Positions 7,218 to 15,342 of a DNA stretch of 24,136 bases are shown here, one piece after another. Each line of letters opens with the position of its first letter. Position 1 is the first letter of the stretch. The DNA comes from JBLNCE01 sp050260415. GTDB lineage: Bacteria > Bacillota > UBA4882 > JAAYXC01. Both the position numbers and the translations under genes were made by a program. The stretch lies in assembly GCA_050260415.1 (NCBI GenBank), contig JBLNCE010000053.1, forward strand, positions 1 through 24,136. Direction: 5' to 3'. Below the pieces are notes generated by a model. That model did no database searches. It was not told where the DNA came from and saw nothing but the letters and a program-made list of their open reading frames with translations.

Positions 7218-8261
7218 ATGCACATGGCCGACGCGCTCGTCTCGCCTGCAGCCGGCGGGGCGATGTGGGCGGCTTCGCTCGGAGCCGTCGCTTACTCCGC
7301 ACACAAGGTGCGCCAGGACTTGGACGAACGGAAGGTGCCCCTGATGGGCGTCCTCGGCGCGTTCGTCTTCGCGGCGCAGATGATCAACTTCTCCATTCCC
7401 GGCACCGGGTCCAGCGGACACTTGGGCGGCGGCTTATTGCTGGCCATCCTCCTTGGCCCCTTTGCGGGCTTTCTCACCATGGCCTCCATCCTGACGGTGC
7501 AGGCGCTCTTTTTTGCCGACGGCGGCCTGCTCGCGTTGGGGTGCAACATCTTCAACCTTGGGTTCTTCACCTGCTTCATCACATATCCGTTAATCTTCAA
7601 ACCGTTTTGGCGCAAGTCCGACTCGCCAAAGGCCCTCCTCACCGGGACCATACTGGCGGCGATTCTCGGCCTGCAATTCGGGGCCTTCGGTGTCGTGCTC
7701 GAGACAATTTGCTCCGGCCTTGCCACCTTGCCGTTCAAAACCTTCATCCTGCTCATGCAGTCCATCCATCTGGCGATCGGTCTCGTGGAAGGTCTGGTGA
7801 CGGCGGCCGTCATCATCTTTATCCGGCAGGCGCGCCCGGAGATTTTGGCCTGCGCCGCCGCGGGGAAATCCATCGGCAAGATCAACCTCAAACGAGTCCT
7901 GATCGGCTTGGCCGCCGCCACGGCGATCCTCGGCGGCGCCTTGTCCTGGTTTGCCTCCGCCTATCCCGACGGCTTGGAATGGTCGCTCTTCCATGCCACC
8001 GGCAAGGAAGAGTTGGCAACGGAGATCCGCCTGCACCAAACCCTGGCGCGCGTCCAGGAACGAACCGCGTTTCTGCCTGATTACGGCTTTAGAAAAACCG
8101 TCAACGCCGCGAAGGAACGTCCGGCGGCAGCCGAAGCCGTCCGGCCGGCTGTTGATGGCGGCACCTCTCTTGCCGGCATTATCGGCGGGCTTATGACGCT
8201 TATCTTCGCCGGCGGCTTGGGCATCTTGCTCTGGTTTACGAAGAAGCGTCTGCCGCAATGA
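7218..8261 (+). CDS. cbiM: CbiM/NikM-type ECF nickel/cobalt transporter substrate component fused to CbiN/PDGLE domain
   Basis: This 347-residue membrane protein starts at ATG 7218 with GGAGG 8 bases upstream. It begins MHMADALVSP, the conserved NikM/CbiM N-terminus whose Met1 and His2 coordinate the metal; GSSGHLGGG (H68) provides the further conserved histidine. Six to seven hydrophobic segments fill residues 12-235. The C-terminal part carries YPDGLEW (249-255) and a final membrane helix at about 318-340, which is the small CbiN/PDGLE component fused on. The protein captures Ni2+ or Co2+ for an energy-coupling-factor transporter with CbiQ and CbiO. Nickel is favoured because nikR is adjacent and no cobalamin gene or riboswitch is visible. 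Confidence 0.93.
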   Translation: MHMADALVSPAAGGAMWAASLGAVAYSAHKVRQDLDERKVPLMGVLGAFVFAAQMINFSIPGTGSSGHLGGGLLLAILLGPFAGFLTMASILTVQALFFADGGLLALGCNIFNLGFFTCFITYPLIFKPFWRKSDSPKALLTGTILAAILGLQFGAFGVVLETICSGLATLPFKTFILLMQSIHLAIGLVEGLVTAAVIIFIRQARPEILACAAAGKSIGKINLKRVLIGLAAATAILGGALSWFASAYPDGLEWSLFHATGKEELATEIRLHQTLARVQERTAFLPDYGFRKTVNAAKERPAAAEAVRPAVDGGTSLAGIIGGLMTLIFAGGLGILLWFTKKRLPQ

Positions 8262-8295
8262 CGATCGACCGTACCATAGATCGCGAGGGGACAAA

Positions 8296-9105
8296 ATGCC
8301 GGTCGCCGATTATCTGCAGCACATACATCTGCTTGAGGACTGCGCCGCGCAACGCACGGTGGTGCACCGTTTGCATCCCCTGGCGCAACTGCTGGCCGTC
8401 CTAGGGTTCTTGCTCACGGCGGCGTCCTTTGATAAGTATGCTGTTGCCGCGCTGCTGCCGTTGGTCGTATTTCCCATGACCCTGATCGTCCTGGGCGGCC
8501 TGCCCGCCAGAGCGCTCGTGCTCCGCGCGCTTATCGCCGCGCCTTTGGTGATTGGCCTCGGACTCTTCAATCCCCTTTTCGATCGCGCGCCGATGCTGGC
8601 GGTGGGAGGGATCACTCTCAGCGGCGGTTGGATCTCGTTTTTCTCCCTCATCCTGCGCGCGGGCTTGATGCTGATCGCGGCCCTGACGCTGGTCGCCATC
8701 ACCGGCATCGGACGGCTCAGCCGTGCCCTGCTCCAACTAAAGCTGCCCCGGGCGTTCGTGGTGCAGTTGCTGTTGCTCCATCGCTACCTCAGCGTTTTGG
8801 GGGAGGAAACGGCGCGGACGCTTCGGGCCTATGCCTTGCGCGCCCCGGGGGAGCGCGGCCTTCGGTATTCAGCCTGGGGCGCGCTCTTGGGGCAATTGCT
8901 CCTCCGCACGATCGACCGGGCCGGCCGGATCTACACGGCCATGCTCTGCCGGGGATTTGACGGTGAGATCCGCCTGGCGGAAAAGGATAGCTTCGGCCTC
9001 AAGGACGCGGCTTACCTCCTGCTCTGGCTTGGTTTTTTCGCAGCGGTCCGCGCGTTCAATCTGCCGAGGCTCATCGGCGCTTTTGTGTTGGAGGCCCTAC
9101 CGTGA
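8296..9105 (+). CDS. cbiQ: CbiQ, ECF transporter transmembrane component
   Basis: This 269-residue integral membrane protein has hydrophobic segments at about 30-48, 50-70, 72-90, 110-135 and 235-255. The cytoplasmic coupling region includes GEETARTLRAYALRAPGE and a second AMLCRGF arginine-glycine motif, the two conserved short helices that contact the ATPase. The energy-coupling T component links ATP hydrolysis by CbiO to metal release from CbiM. GAGGGG lies 5 bases before ATG 8296, and the cbiM stop is 34 bases upstream. The stop overlaps the cbiO start (GTGA at 9102-9105), indicating coupled translation. Confidence 0.93.
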   Translation: MPVADYLQHIHLLEDCAAQRTVVHRLHPLAQLLAVLGFLLTAASFDKYAVAALLPLVVFPMTLIVLGGLPARALVLRALIAAPLVIGLGLFNPLFDRAPMLAVGGITLSGGWISFFSLILRAGLMLIAALTLVAITGIGRLSRALLQLKLPRAFVVQLLLLHRYLSVLGEETARTLRAYALRAPGERGLRYSAWGALLGQLLLRTIDRAGRIYTAMLCRGFDGEIRLAEKDSFGLKDAAYLLLWLGFFAAVRAFNLPRLIGAFVLEALP

Positions 9106-9911
9106 GTCATCATCTCGTCGAAGTGCAGGATCTGCATTATGCCTATCCGGATGGGCATCAAGCCCTGGCCGGGGTAACGGCCCGCATCACCCACGGCGAA
9201 TCGGTGGGGATCGTGGGCGCCAATGGCGCGGGAAAATCCACCCTGCTCTGGCATTTGGTCGGGGTGCTGTTCCCCGCGCGCGGGTCAGTGCGGATCGGCG
9301 ATTGCCCGGTCACGAAACAAACCCTGCTCCGGATCCGCCGCAGCATCGGCATGGTCTTCCAGAACCCCGACGACCAGTTGTTCATGCCCACCGTCCACGA
9401 TGACGTGGCCTTCGGTCCGCTCAATCTGCGCCTGCCCCCGGACGAGGTCGAGCGCCGGGTGACGCGGGCCCTGGAAACAGTCGGTGCCGCGCATCTGGAA
9501 GATCGTCCACCGTACAAGCTGTCGGGTGGGGAAAAGCGGCTGGCGGCGATCGCCGCCGTGCTGGCCATGGAGCCCGATATCCTGGTCATGGACGAACCGT
9601 CCGCCGGGTTGGACCCCCTGGCCCGGCGCTGCTTGATCCAATTGCTGGCGGATTTTGCCCAGACGAAGATCGTCGCCACCCACGACCTGGACCTGGTGCT
9701 CGATCTGTGCCGGAGAACCATCGTGCTCAGCGAGGGAAGGGTTATCGCCGACGGGCCGACGGAGACGATCTTCGGCGACGAGGCTCTGTTGGCGCGGGGT
9801 CATCTGGAGAAACCTTTGCGCATGCAAGCCTGTCCGGTCTGCGGGGGGAAAACGAGGCCGGGTGAGATTGTACCTGGCGCCAAACAGGTGGGTTTTGAAG
9901 CAGATGCCTAG
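9102..9911 (+). CDS. cbiO: CbiO, ECF transporter ATPase
   Basis: This 269-residue ABC ATPase starts at GTG 9102 within the cbiQ stop. Walker A GANGAGKST is at 39-47, the Q-loop at Q87 (VFQNPDDQLF, typical of ECF ATPases), the signature LSGGE at 140-144, Walker B ILVMDEP at 160-166 and the switch histidine H194 in ATHDLDLV. All catalytic residues are intact. It powers nickel/cobalt import with CbiQ and CbiM. The C-terminus ends with a CPVCGG pair that could bind metal but lacks a second pair. The gene ends tail-to-tail with nikR; the two TAG codons overlap in CTAG at 9908-9911. Confidence 0.95.
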   Translation: MSHHLVEVQDLHYAYPDGHQALAGVTARITHGESVGIVGANGAGKSTLLWHLVGVLFPARGSVRIGDCPVTKQTLLRIRRSIGMVFQNPDDQLFMPTVHDDVAFGPLNLRLPPDEVERRVTRALETVGAAHLEDRPPYKLSGGEKRLAAIAAVLAMEPDILVMDEPSAGLDPLARRCLIQLLADFAQTKIVATHDLDLVLDLCRRTIVLSEGRVIADGPTETIFGDEALLARGHLEKPLRMQACPVCGGKTRPGEIVPGAKQVGFEADA

Positions 9912-10327
9912 AGGTTGGTGCCGGTCGTGGTGGTCACCAGTTTGCAATGCTTGACGCCCTTGGTGCTGCTTAACCGGTCCGCGATTTGCTGGATCGACGG
10001 TTTGTCACCGCGCACCACCAAGACCTCCAGACAGTTGTGGGCGTCCAGGTGTACGTGCAGCACGGAGACGATGCATTCATGGTAGTTGTGCTGCAGATCG
10101 GTCAACCGGTCGGACATGTCCCTGGTATGATGGTCGTAGATGAGCGTGACCGTCCCGACGGCCGAACCTTCCTCCGTGCGCCATTCCTCCTCCACCAAGC
10201 AGCCCCGCACCAAGTCCCGGATCGCCTCGGAACGGCTACCGTAGCCCTTGGCCTCGATCAACCGGTCGAACCGGTCGAGCAGCGACGCTTCCATTGAAAC
10301 GCCGAACCGCTGGAGCTCGGAGTCCAA
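9908..10327 (-). CDS. nikR: NikR, nickel-responsive ribbon-helix-helix repressor
   Basis: An N-terminal ribbon-helix-helix (RFGVSMEASLLDRFDRLIEA, then GSRSEAIRDLVR) precedes an ACT-like nickel-binding domain. The four nickel ligands known from E. coli NikR are present with identical spacing: H80 in DLQH, H91 and H93 in LHVHLDAHN, and C99. I choose TTG at 10325-10327 (139 residues, the normal family length) because GGAGG lies 8 bases upstream. An in-frame ATG at 10415-10417 would add 30 residues unlike other NikR N-termini and falls at the predicted transcription start. With nickel bound it should repress the convergent cbiMQO operon. Confidence 0.95.
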   Translation of the reverse strand: MDSELQRFGVSMEASLLDRFDRLIEAKGYGSRSEAIRDLVRGCLVEEEWRTEEGSAVGTVTLIYDHHTRDMSDRLTDLQHNYHECIVSVLHVHLDAHNCLEVLVVRGDKPSIQQIADRLSSTKGVKHCKLVTTTTGTNL

Positions 10328-10335
10328 ACGATCAT

Positions 10336-10340
10336 CCTCC
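10336..10340 (-). promoter_or_regulatory. Ribosome binding site deciding the nikR start
   Basis: GGAGG on the minus strand is followed after 8 bases by TTG 10325-10327. It supports the short NikR over the ATG at 10417. Confidence 0.7.
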
Positions 10341-10424
10341 CTCTCGAGAAGCCTTGCCGGACCTCCCATAGTTTCGGCCTCGCCGAACTTGTCCGTCTCG
10401 GCGGCATGTGATTCCATTGCCCCC

Positions 10425-10452
10425 AGTATATCACCACGGCAATACGTGTCAA
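10425..10452 (-). promoter_or_regulatory. nikR promoter
   Basis: On the minus strand TTGACA (10447-10452) and TATACT (10425-10430) are spaced by 16 bases, close to consensus. The start of transcription falls near 10418, leaving a leader of about 90 bases to the TTG start of nikR. Confidence 0.8.
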
Positions 10453-10499
10453 CGGCGAAACGGGTGGATGACGGTCTACTGATTGCGGGAGCCTGTAAA

Positions 10500-10529
10500 G
10501 GAAGCCCGGCCGGTATCGGCCGGGCTTCC
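10500..10529 (-). terminator. Terminator hairpin of the eam-yheC/D operon
   Basis: A perfect 13-bp stem, GGAAGCCCGGCCG with its complement, closes around a 4-base loop, directly after the stop codon at 10531. In the minus orientation it is followed by CTTT, only a short T-run. It also separates this operon from the nikR promoter. Confidence 0.75.
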
Positions 10530-10530
10530 T

Positions 10531-12378
10531 CTAGCCCTCCGCGTCCGCTACCGTCTCGTTGCACGGCCGCGCGAACGCTTTGGTCCCGGAGCCCACGTAG
10601 CGGATCAGGGTGCACGCTGGCCATACCGGTTGACCCGTCCAGTGGGGACCGCAGTATACCACCACCGGCGATGTGGAACAGGTCGGCGTCATGGATCCGG
10701 CCCCGATGCCCTGGTTGGGCCGCGTGATCGCGGCGGTCTTCCAAGGGGAAAAGCACGCATGCGTCACCACGGGCGCCGGCCAAGGAACGGGGCCCTTTGG
10801 ACCGGCGCCGTGTCCGGGGTGCCCGGATGGGATCGGTATGCCGGTCGTCATGGCGCGGTAGTCAGGAGGCGGCAAGACGACGGCCGGCGCGGGTACCCGT
10901 AGTTTACGGCGTCTGGCGAACGCGGGCACTTTACCGCCGTGGCCGATCGGGCGCAACTTGCTCCCGGCGCGCTTCTTCAGGGGGACGCTCGTCTTCAGCC
11001 TGCGGATCCTGACCGTATTGACGCAGCCTTCGGTATCGGCGAACCCAGCCAGCCTCCGGCAGTATTGAAGGGGAAACAAGAACGCTTTCTCCAGGGCGGC
11101 CGGGTCGCCCGCCAGACGGATAGTGTCTTTGCCGGGCTTGGCATTGGCCTCGATGAACCAGATCTTGCCTTGCTTATCGATCCCGAGGTCGAGGCCGAGC
11201 TCGCCAAAGTCGCCGTATTCATCCTCGATGGCGCGAATGGCCAAGTATACCGTCTTCAGGATCCGCTTCCGGAGTTTCCACAGGCGTGCTTCGTCATAGA
11301 GAAGGGCGGTGCGGAAAAACTCCCCGAACCGATGCACGGTCGAACCCGAGCGCGTGCTGGTGACGGCGCAGTCGCCGCGCGCGACGCGTACCGGGGTATC
11401 GACGATACGCCACAGGCCGCGCGCATCCCTCGCCGCCAGGACGCGCAGGTCGATCTTGGCGCCGTTGTATGTAAGGAGATCGATTCCCGCCTGGATGACG
11501 GCTTTTTGCCGGCCGAGGAAACCTCGTATGACCGTTTCCAGGGAAGCGAGGTCGGGACAGAACCCCGCTTCGACTTCCGTGCGGCAATGGTTGTATTTGT
11601 AGCCGTTCTCACCCGCGATGACCCGCATGACCCCCCGGCCGTTGCTGCCGAGCGTGGATTTGAGATAGACGCAGCCATGCTTCGCGAGCATGGCGGCGAG
11701 GTCCTCGCTTCCTTTATAGAGGACGGTCTCGGGAAGATGCCGGCAGAGAGGCGCATGACGCCGCAGCCGCTGGTGTTGATCCCATTTGTCGAAGTAATGC
11801 CGGCCGTTAAACTTTTTCAGTCCGGGTACGGACCAGAGTTGGCGCCGGATATACCGGGCCAAGGGTCTTTCCGTGGGTTTGAACCCGCCGCCCCGGTCGT
11901 ATAGCACGTCGGGCAGGGGGAATGACCGTTGCCGCCATTCGTTGTGGCGCTGGTCGTAGTAGGCCCCGTTAACCCGCGGCGGCGACCACGCCAGATCGGC
12001 GCTGGAGAAGAAGTAGAGGATACATCCAGCCTTCCGATTGGCCTTTGCCAGTTCGACCAGGCGAAAACCGGCTTCTCCCCTGGCGGTGCGCGCGGCGGCG
12101 GCCGGGTTGACGAAGACGCCGACGACCGGTCCCAGGCGGAGATCCGATCCCGCCCTCGTCACGTTTGTCTTGAGGCCCGCCTGAATCGACAAGGCCCGCC
12201 TAACGCCATGGGACACGGCCAAGGTTGACGGACCCAGACCCGGGTTGACGGCCAGCCGGACCCGGACAGACTTTGTCCCCACCCATAGGTTGCAACAGGT
12301 ATTGTCCAATACACCCAGACTCCTGGCAAGGTCCGCGGAGATCTCGCAGTAACGGAGCGGCCGTCCCTTGGTCTGCAT
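10531..12378 (-). CDS. YheC/YheD-family ATP-grasp protein with long C-terminal tail
   Basis: The protein has 615 residues; GGAGGAGG stands before ATG 12376-12378. Residues 1-135 match the N-terminal part of YheC/YheD endospore coat-associated proteins (LGPVVGVFVNP at 82-92). Residues 155-440 form the ATP-grasp domain: LPDVLYDRGGG, NGRHYFDKWD, VYLKSTLGSNGRGV (237-250), IDLRVLAARD and the metal-site region GLDLGIDKQGKIWFIEANAK (395-414). Residues 456-615 are an additional basic, then Pro/Gly-rich tail with six cysteines, not found in the paralogue next door. The substrate is unknown; relatives are associated with spores in Bacillus. Third gene of the operon. Confidence 0.85.
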   Translation of the reverse strand: MQTKGRPLRYCEISADLARSLGVLDNTCCNLWVGTKSVRVRLAVNPGLGPSTLAVSHGVRRALSIQAGLKTNVTRAGSDLRLGPVVGVFVNPAAAARTARGEAGFRLVELAKANRKAGCILYFFSSADLAWSPPRVNGAYYDQRHNEWRQRSFPLPDVLYDRGGGFKPTERPLARYIRRQLWSVPGLKKFNGRHYFDKWDQHQRLRRHAPLCRHLPETVLYKGSEDLAAMLAKHGCVYLKSTLGSNGRGVMRVIAGENGYKYNHCRTEVEAGFCPDLASLETVIRGFLGRQKAVIQAGIDLLTYNGAKIDLRVLAARDARGLWRIVDTPVRVARGDCAVTSTRSGSTVHRFGEFFRTALLYDEARLWKLRKRILKTVYLAIRAIEDEYGDFGELGLDLGIDKQGKIWFIEANAKPGKDTIRLAGDPAALEKAFLFPLQYCRRLAGFADTEGCVNTVRIRRLKTSVPLKKRAGSKLRPIGHGGKVPAFARRRKLRVPAPAVVLPPPDYRAMTTGIPIPSGHPGHGAGPKGPVPWPAPVVTHACFSPWKTAAITRPNQGIGAGSMTPTCSTSPVVVYCGPHWTGQPVWPACTLIRYVGSGTKAFARPCNETVADAEG

Positions 12379-12460
12379 AGAGTCCTACCTCCTCCAACCG
12401 AAATGTATGGACCGGGATAACGATCGCGCCTTGAACGGCAAGGCTTTGGCGCGCGTAGCG

Positions 12461-13843
12461 CTATTCAACGCGCCAGTTCGGTCCGGTGAAGTTCGTGAGC
12501 GACCTTGCATACGCGAAGATCCGCCGGAACTGGGGATAGACATCCCGCACGCCCCTCTCGAACGGCAAGGGGTCTTTGTCCGGCTTCGCATTCGCTTCGA
12601 GGAACCAGAACCGCCCGTTCCGGTCCAGCGCCAGGTCGAGCCCGATCTCGCCGAATGATCCGTAAGCATGCTCGATGTGCCGGGCCAGGAGCAGGCTCAG
12701 CGCGCACGCCTCCGCGTATTTGGCGCGCGCCGCCCCGCGGCCGCCGAGGATGCGTGGCATCAGCTCGCCGTACGGCGCGGCGGACCCGGATTGGCGCAGG
12801 TTCGTCAGGGGGTGGTCGCCTCGGGCCACGCGGAGCATGATCTCAGGGGCGCTCCAGTCCCCGGTGCCGTCCTTTTGCATCAACGAACGCATGTCCATAC
12901 GGCTGCCCTCGTACTGCGCGAGGTCGATCCCTTGCTGGACGATCGTTTGGTCTCTCCCAAAGAAGCGGCCGATCAGGGATTCGACCTGGTCCAGGCCTTC
13001 CAGCACCGTCTTGCGCCGGCGCATGTGGCAGAGATAGCGCCCGGAACCGTCGGCCTTGATCGAAAGCACCGCCATGCCGCCGCTGCCGTAAAAAGACTTG
13101 ACGAAGACCTGGGGATAGCGTCCGAGAAAATCCTCCAGGTCGGGTAATCCCTGATACCGCTTCGTCTCAGGCAAGTAGCCGCGAACCTGGTCCTGCGCCA
13201 TGAGATGCTGATGAAGGAACCATTTATCCAGGTAATGGCGGGCGTTGATAAGCCTGACCCCGGGCTCCGTGCTGAACCGGTCGCGCGCATCGGCCAATCT
13301 CGCCCGATCCCGATCGGACACGTTGACAGCGCGATCGTAGATCACATCCGGCAGCGGCATGGGTCGGCAGGACCAACGACCGCCACTGGGCACCCACCCG
13401 ATGGCCGTCTTGCGCTCCCAGTCAATCCCGTCCGCGGAAAAATAAAAAACCGCGACCTGCTCCGCCTGGGCGGCCCTGGCGTGCAGCCGCGCGCTCGTGG
13501 GGGCCGCGCCATGGGCGATCGCCTCGAGGAATCGGGGGCTGACCAGCACACCCACGAGGGGACCGAAGACGATCAGGCCGCCGGCCTGGTCGACGCGCAG
13601 GCGGCACCTCATCCCCGGTGCGAGCAGGAGTTCGTCCAGTACGGCGGATGCCAGACCAAGTGTCGAAGACGACCCCGGGCCGCTGCCGCCGGCAATATCG
13701 AGCCTGGCCGTGGTTTGGCGCAGGCCGAAGCGCACCGTGTAGTCCCGGCCGCGCACCATCAGTTCCCGATTGGCGAGGGCTTTCGGTACATGGATCCGCC
13801 GGTCTGCCGCCGCCGTATCAGGCGTCAGATACAGGTGCCGCAT
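12461..13843 (-). CDS. YheC/YheD-family ATP-grasp protein
   Basis: This 460-residue protein is a divergent paralogue of the protein encoded just downstream, without the C-terminal tail. Visible landmarks are FGPLVGVLVSP (93-103), LPDVIYDRAV, NARHYLDKW, VFVKSFYGSGGMAV (247-260) and the ATP/metal region GLDLALDRNGRFWFLEANAK (401-420). ATP-grasp enzymes join a carboxylate to an amine or thiol through an acyl-phosphate. Which substrate this one uses is unknown. The ATG (13841-13843) lies inside the last codons of the aminomutase gene, with a 19-bp overlap, and GGAGGGGG precedes it, so the two are tightly coupled. An 82-bp gap leads to the next paralogue. Confidence 0.85.
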   Translation of the reverse strand: MRHLYLTPDTAAADRRIHVPKALANRELMVRGRDYTVRFGLRQTTARLDIAGGSGPGSSSTLGLASAVLDELLLAPGMRCRLRVDQAGGLIVFGPLVGVLVSPRFLEAIAHGAAPTSARLHARAAQAEQVAVFYFSADGIDWERKTAIGWVPSGGRWSCRPMPLPDVIYDRAVNVSDRDRARLADARDRFSTEPGVRLINARHYLDKWFLHQHLMAQDQVRGYLPETKRYQGLPDLEDFLGRYPQVFVKSFYGSGGMAVLSIKADGSGRYLCHMRRRKTVLEGLDQVESLIGRFFGRDQTIVQQGIDLAQYEGSRMDMRSLMQKDGTGDWSAPEIMLRVARGDHPLTNLRQSGSAAPYGELMPRILGGRGAARAKYAEACALSLLLARHIEHAYGSFGEIGLDLALDRNGRFWFLEANAKPDKDPLPFERGVRDVYPQFRRIFAYARSLTNFTGPNWRVE

Positions 13844-15105
13844 CTATCCCCCTCCACCTTTTCCAGTCCCATCGGCCCGTTGGCCACCATTACCCGGCGT
13901 CCCTCCCAGGTCCGCAGCATATAGAAAGCAGGGGACTTTGCTTCGATATAAGCGGGTAATAAAGGCACCTTGCCCAAGCCGCCGGGCGCATTCACAACAT
14001 AGCTCGGTATGGCAAGACCGGAAGTCCTGCCGCGCAGATCGGCCATGATCTCCAGGCCCTTATCGATCGTGGTCATGAAATGACAGGTGCCCTGCACGGG
14101 TTTGGCCTGGAACAGATAGTACGGCCTGACGCGCAGCTTCAGGAGTTCATGAAGGAGCCGGCGCATGACATGGGGATCATCGTTCACCCCTCGCAAGAGA
14201 ACGGATTGATTCCCCAGGACCACGCCGGCATCGGCCAGCAGTCGACAGGCTCCGGCCGACTCGGCGGTCACCTCGAGCGCGTGATTGAACTGCGTATTGA
14301 GGTAGATAGGATGGTGGGCGCGCAGGATACGGCAGAGGTCATCCGTGATGCGCTGGGGCAGGGTAACCGGCAGGCGGGTGCCGATGCGCTTGATCTCCAC
14401 GTGCGGAATAGCGGCCAAGCGATCGAGCAGCCAGGCCAGGGTCGCGTCCGGCAAGGTCAGCGGATCGCCCCCGGTGATCAGGACGTCCCGAATCTCCGGA
14501 TTGGCGGCGATATAGTCGAGCGCCTCCGCCAGTTCATCCTTGCCGGCCGGCCGCTCGGATGTCCCGGCCAGACAGCGGCGTTGGCAATGCCGGCAGTACA
14601 CGGCACAGATGTTGGTGACCTTGACGATCAACCTGTCCGGGTAGCGTCTGACCACCAGCGGGCAAGGCGAACAGCCCTGTTCGCTCATGGGATCGGCCTC
14701 GCCCCCGGTCTCCGCGATCTCCGCCATGCTTGGCACGGCCTGCAAACGCAGGGGATCAAGCGACGAGACCGGATCCAACAGCGCGGCAAAATAAGGCGTG
14801 ATCGCCCAACGGACCGTCTTGGACAGAGCCGCGATCTCGTCCCGCTGGCGCGGGGCCAGGTCAAGCACCTCGGCCAGGATCGCGGCGTCGTCGAGACGAT
14901 GCGCCAATTGCCAATGCCAGTCCCGCCAGTCTTCGTCCGTGGCATCGAATAGCTCCAGCAAGCGCCTCCGCTGCGCTTCGTATGATGAACGCCGTGAATC
15001 GCCCGTGGGGATCCCGTCCCTGGCCGCGAGATAACCGGCGGCCGCTTCCTTTAGGCTCTGAAAGCGGTCGCCCGCAATGGTAGCCGATGATTCCACGGTT
15101 GTCAA
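13825..15105 (-). CDS. eam: KamA-family radical SAM aminomutase, predicted glutamate 2,3-aminomutase
   Basis: The protein has 426 residues. The radical SAM cluster motif is CAVYCRHC (C167, C171, C174) and the PLP lysine is K379 in NAPGGLGK. In lysine 2,3-aminomutase two aspartates (D293, D330) bind the substrate's side-chain amine. The equivalent positions here are K335 (QAKPVQG) and N372 (VVNAPGG), at the same 37-residue spacing. That Lys/Asn pair is the reported mark of glutamate 2,3-aminomutase, so beta-glutamate is the predicted product. The start is TTG 15103-15105 with GGAG 10 bases upstream; GTG three codons later is an alternative. It is the first gene of an operon with two YheC/YheD proteins. 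Beta-glutamate is a known osmolyte. Confidence 0.88.
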   Translation of the reverse strand: MTTVESSATIAGDRFQSLKEAAAGYLAARDGIPTGDSRRSSYEAQRRRLLELFDATDEDWRDWHWQLAHRLDDAAILAEVLDLAPRQRDEIAALSKTVRWAITPYFAALLDPVSSLDPLRLQAVPSMAEIAETGGEADPMSEQGCSPCPLVVRRYPDRLIVKVTNICAVYCRHCQRRCLAGTSERPAGKDELAEALDYIAANPEIRDVLITGGDPLTLPDATLAWLLDRLAAIPHVEIKRIGTRLPVTLPQRITDDLCRILRAHHPIYLNTQFNHALEVTAESAGACRLLADAGVVLGNQSVLLRGVNDDPHVMRRLLHELLKLRVRPYYLFQAKPVQGTCHFMTTIDKGLEIMADLRGRTSGLAIPSYVVNAPGGLGKVPLLPAYIEAKSPAFYMLRTWEGRRVMVANGPMGLEKVEGDRCGTCI

Positions 15106-15152
15106 ATCCGCCCATCTCCAGGATTCATCATATTATAGGGAGATGCGGCGGG

Positions 15153-15173
15153 ATCCGTGACCGGAGCACGGAT
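15153..15173. repeat. Small hairpin in the aminomutase leader region
   Basis: ATCCGTG (15153-15159) and CACGGAT (15167-15173) form a 7-bp inverted repeat with a 7-base loop. It lies upstream of the aminomutase gene on the minus strand, next to a TATAAT-like box (15132-15137, minus). It could be an operator or chance. Confidence 0.35.
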
Positions 15174-15290
15174 TATTTGTGAAGTCGGCCGGGCGGGACG
15201 GAGGTTCCTTGAAGAAACCCGTCAAGAGTCGGGAAACCCCTGCGTGGACCCGGCGGGAGATATCTCGTGGTTGCCGGTCTATGGTAGCCA

Positions 15291-15319
15291 TTGCGAAGGT
15301 GTATGTCTTTGCCTATAAT
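15291..15319 (+). promoter_or_regulatory. Promoter of the CopG/VapC pair
   Basis: TTGCGA (15291-15296) and a perfect TATAAT (15314-15319) are 17 bases apart. Transcription would begin near 15326, only a few bases before the GGGAGG site. Confidence 0.65.
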
Positions 15320-15342
15320 GTATATCAGGGAGGATGATATGG

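Noticed and set aside
10415..10417. ATG as nikR start
   Set aside because: It coincides with the predicted transcript start, has no properly spaced ribosome binding site and would add 30 non-family residues.
15132..15137. TATAAT on the minus strand as aminomutase promoter
   Set aside because: The sequence 17 bases upstream (TCACGG) is a poor -35, and sporulation sigma consensus elements do not fit well either.
15334..15336. ATG as start of the CopG-type antitoxin
   Set aside because: It abuts the GGAGG site; ATG 15343 has correct spacing.
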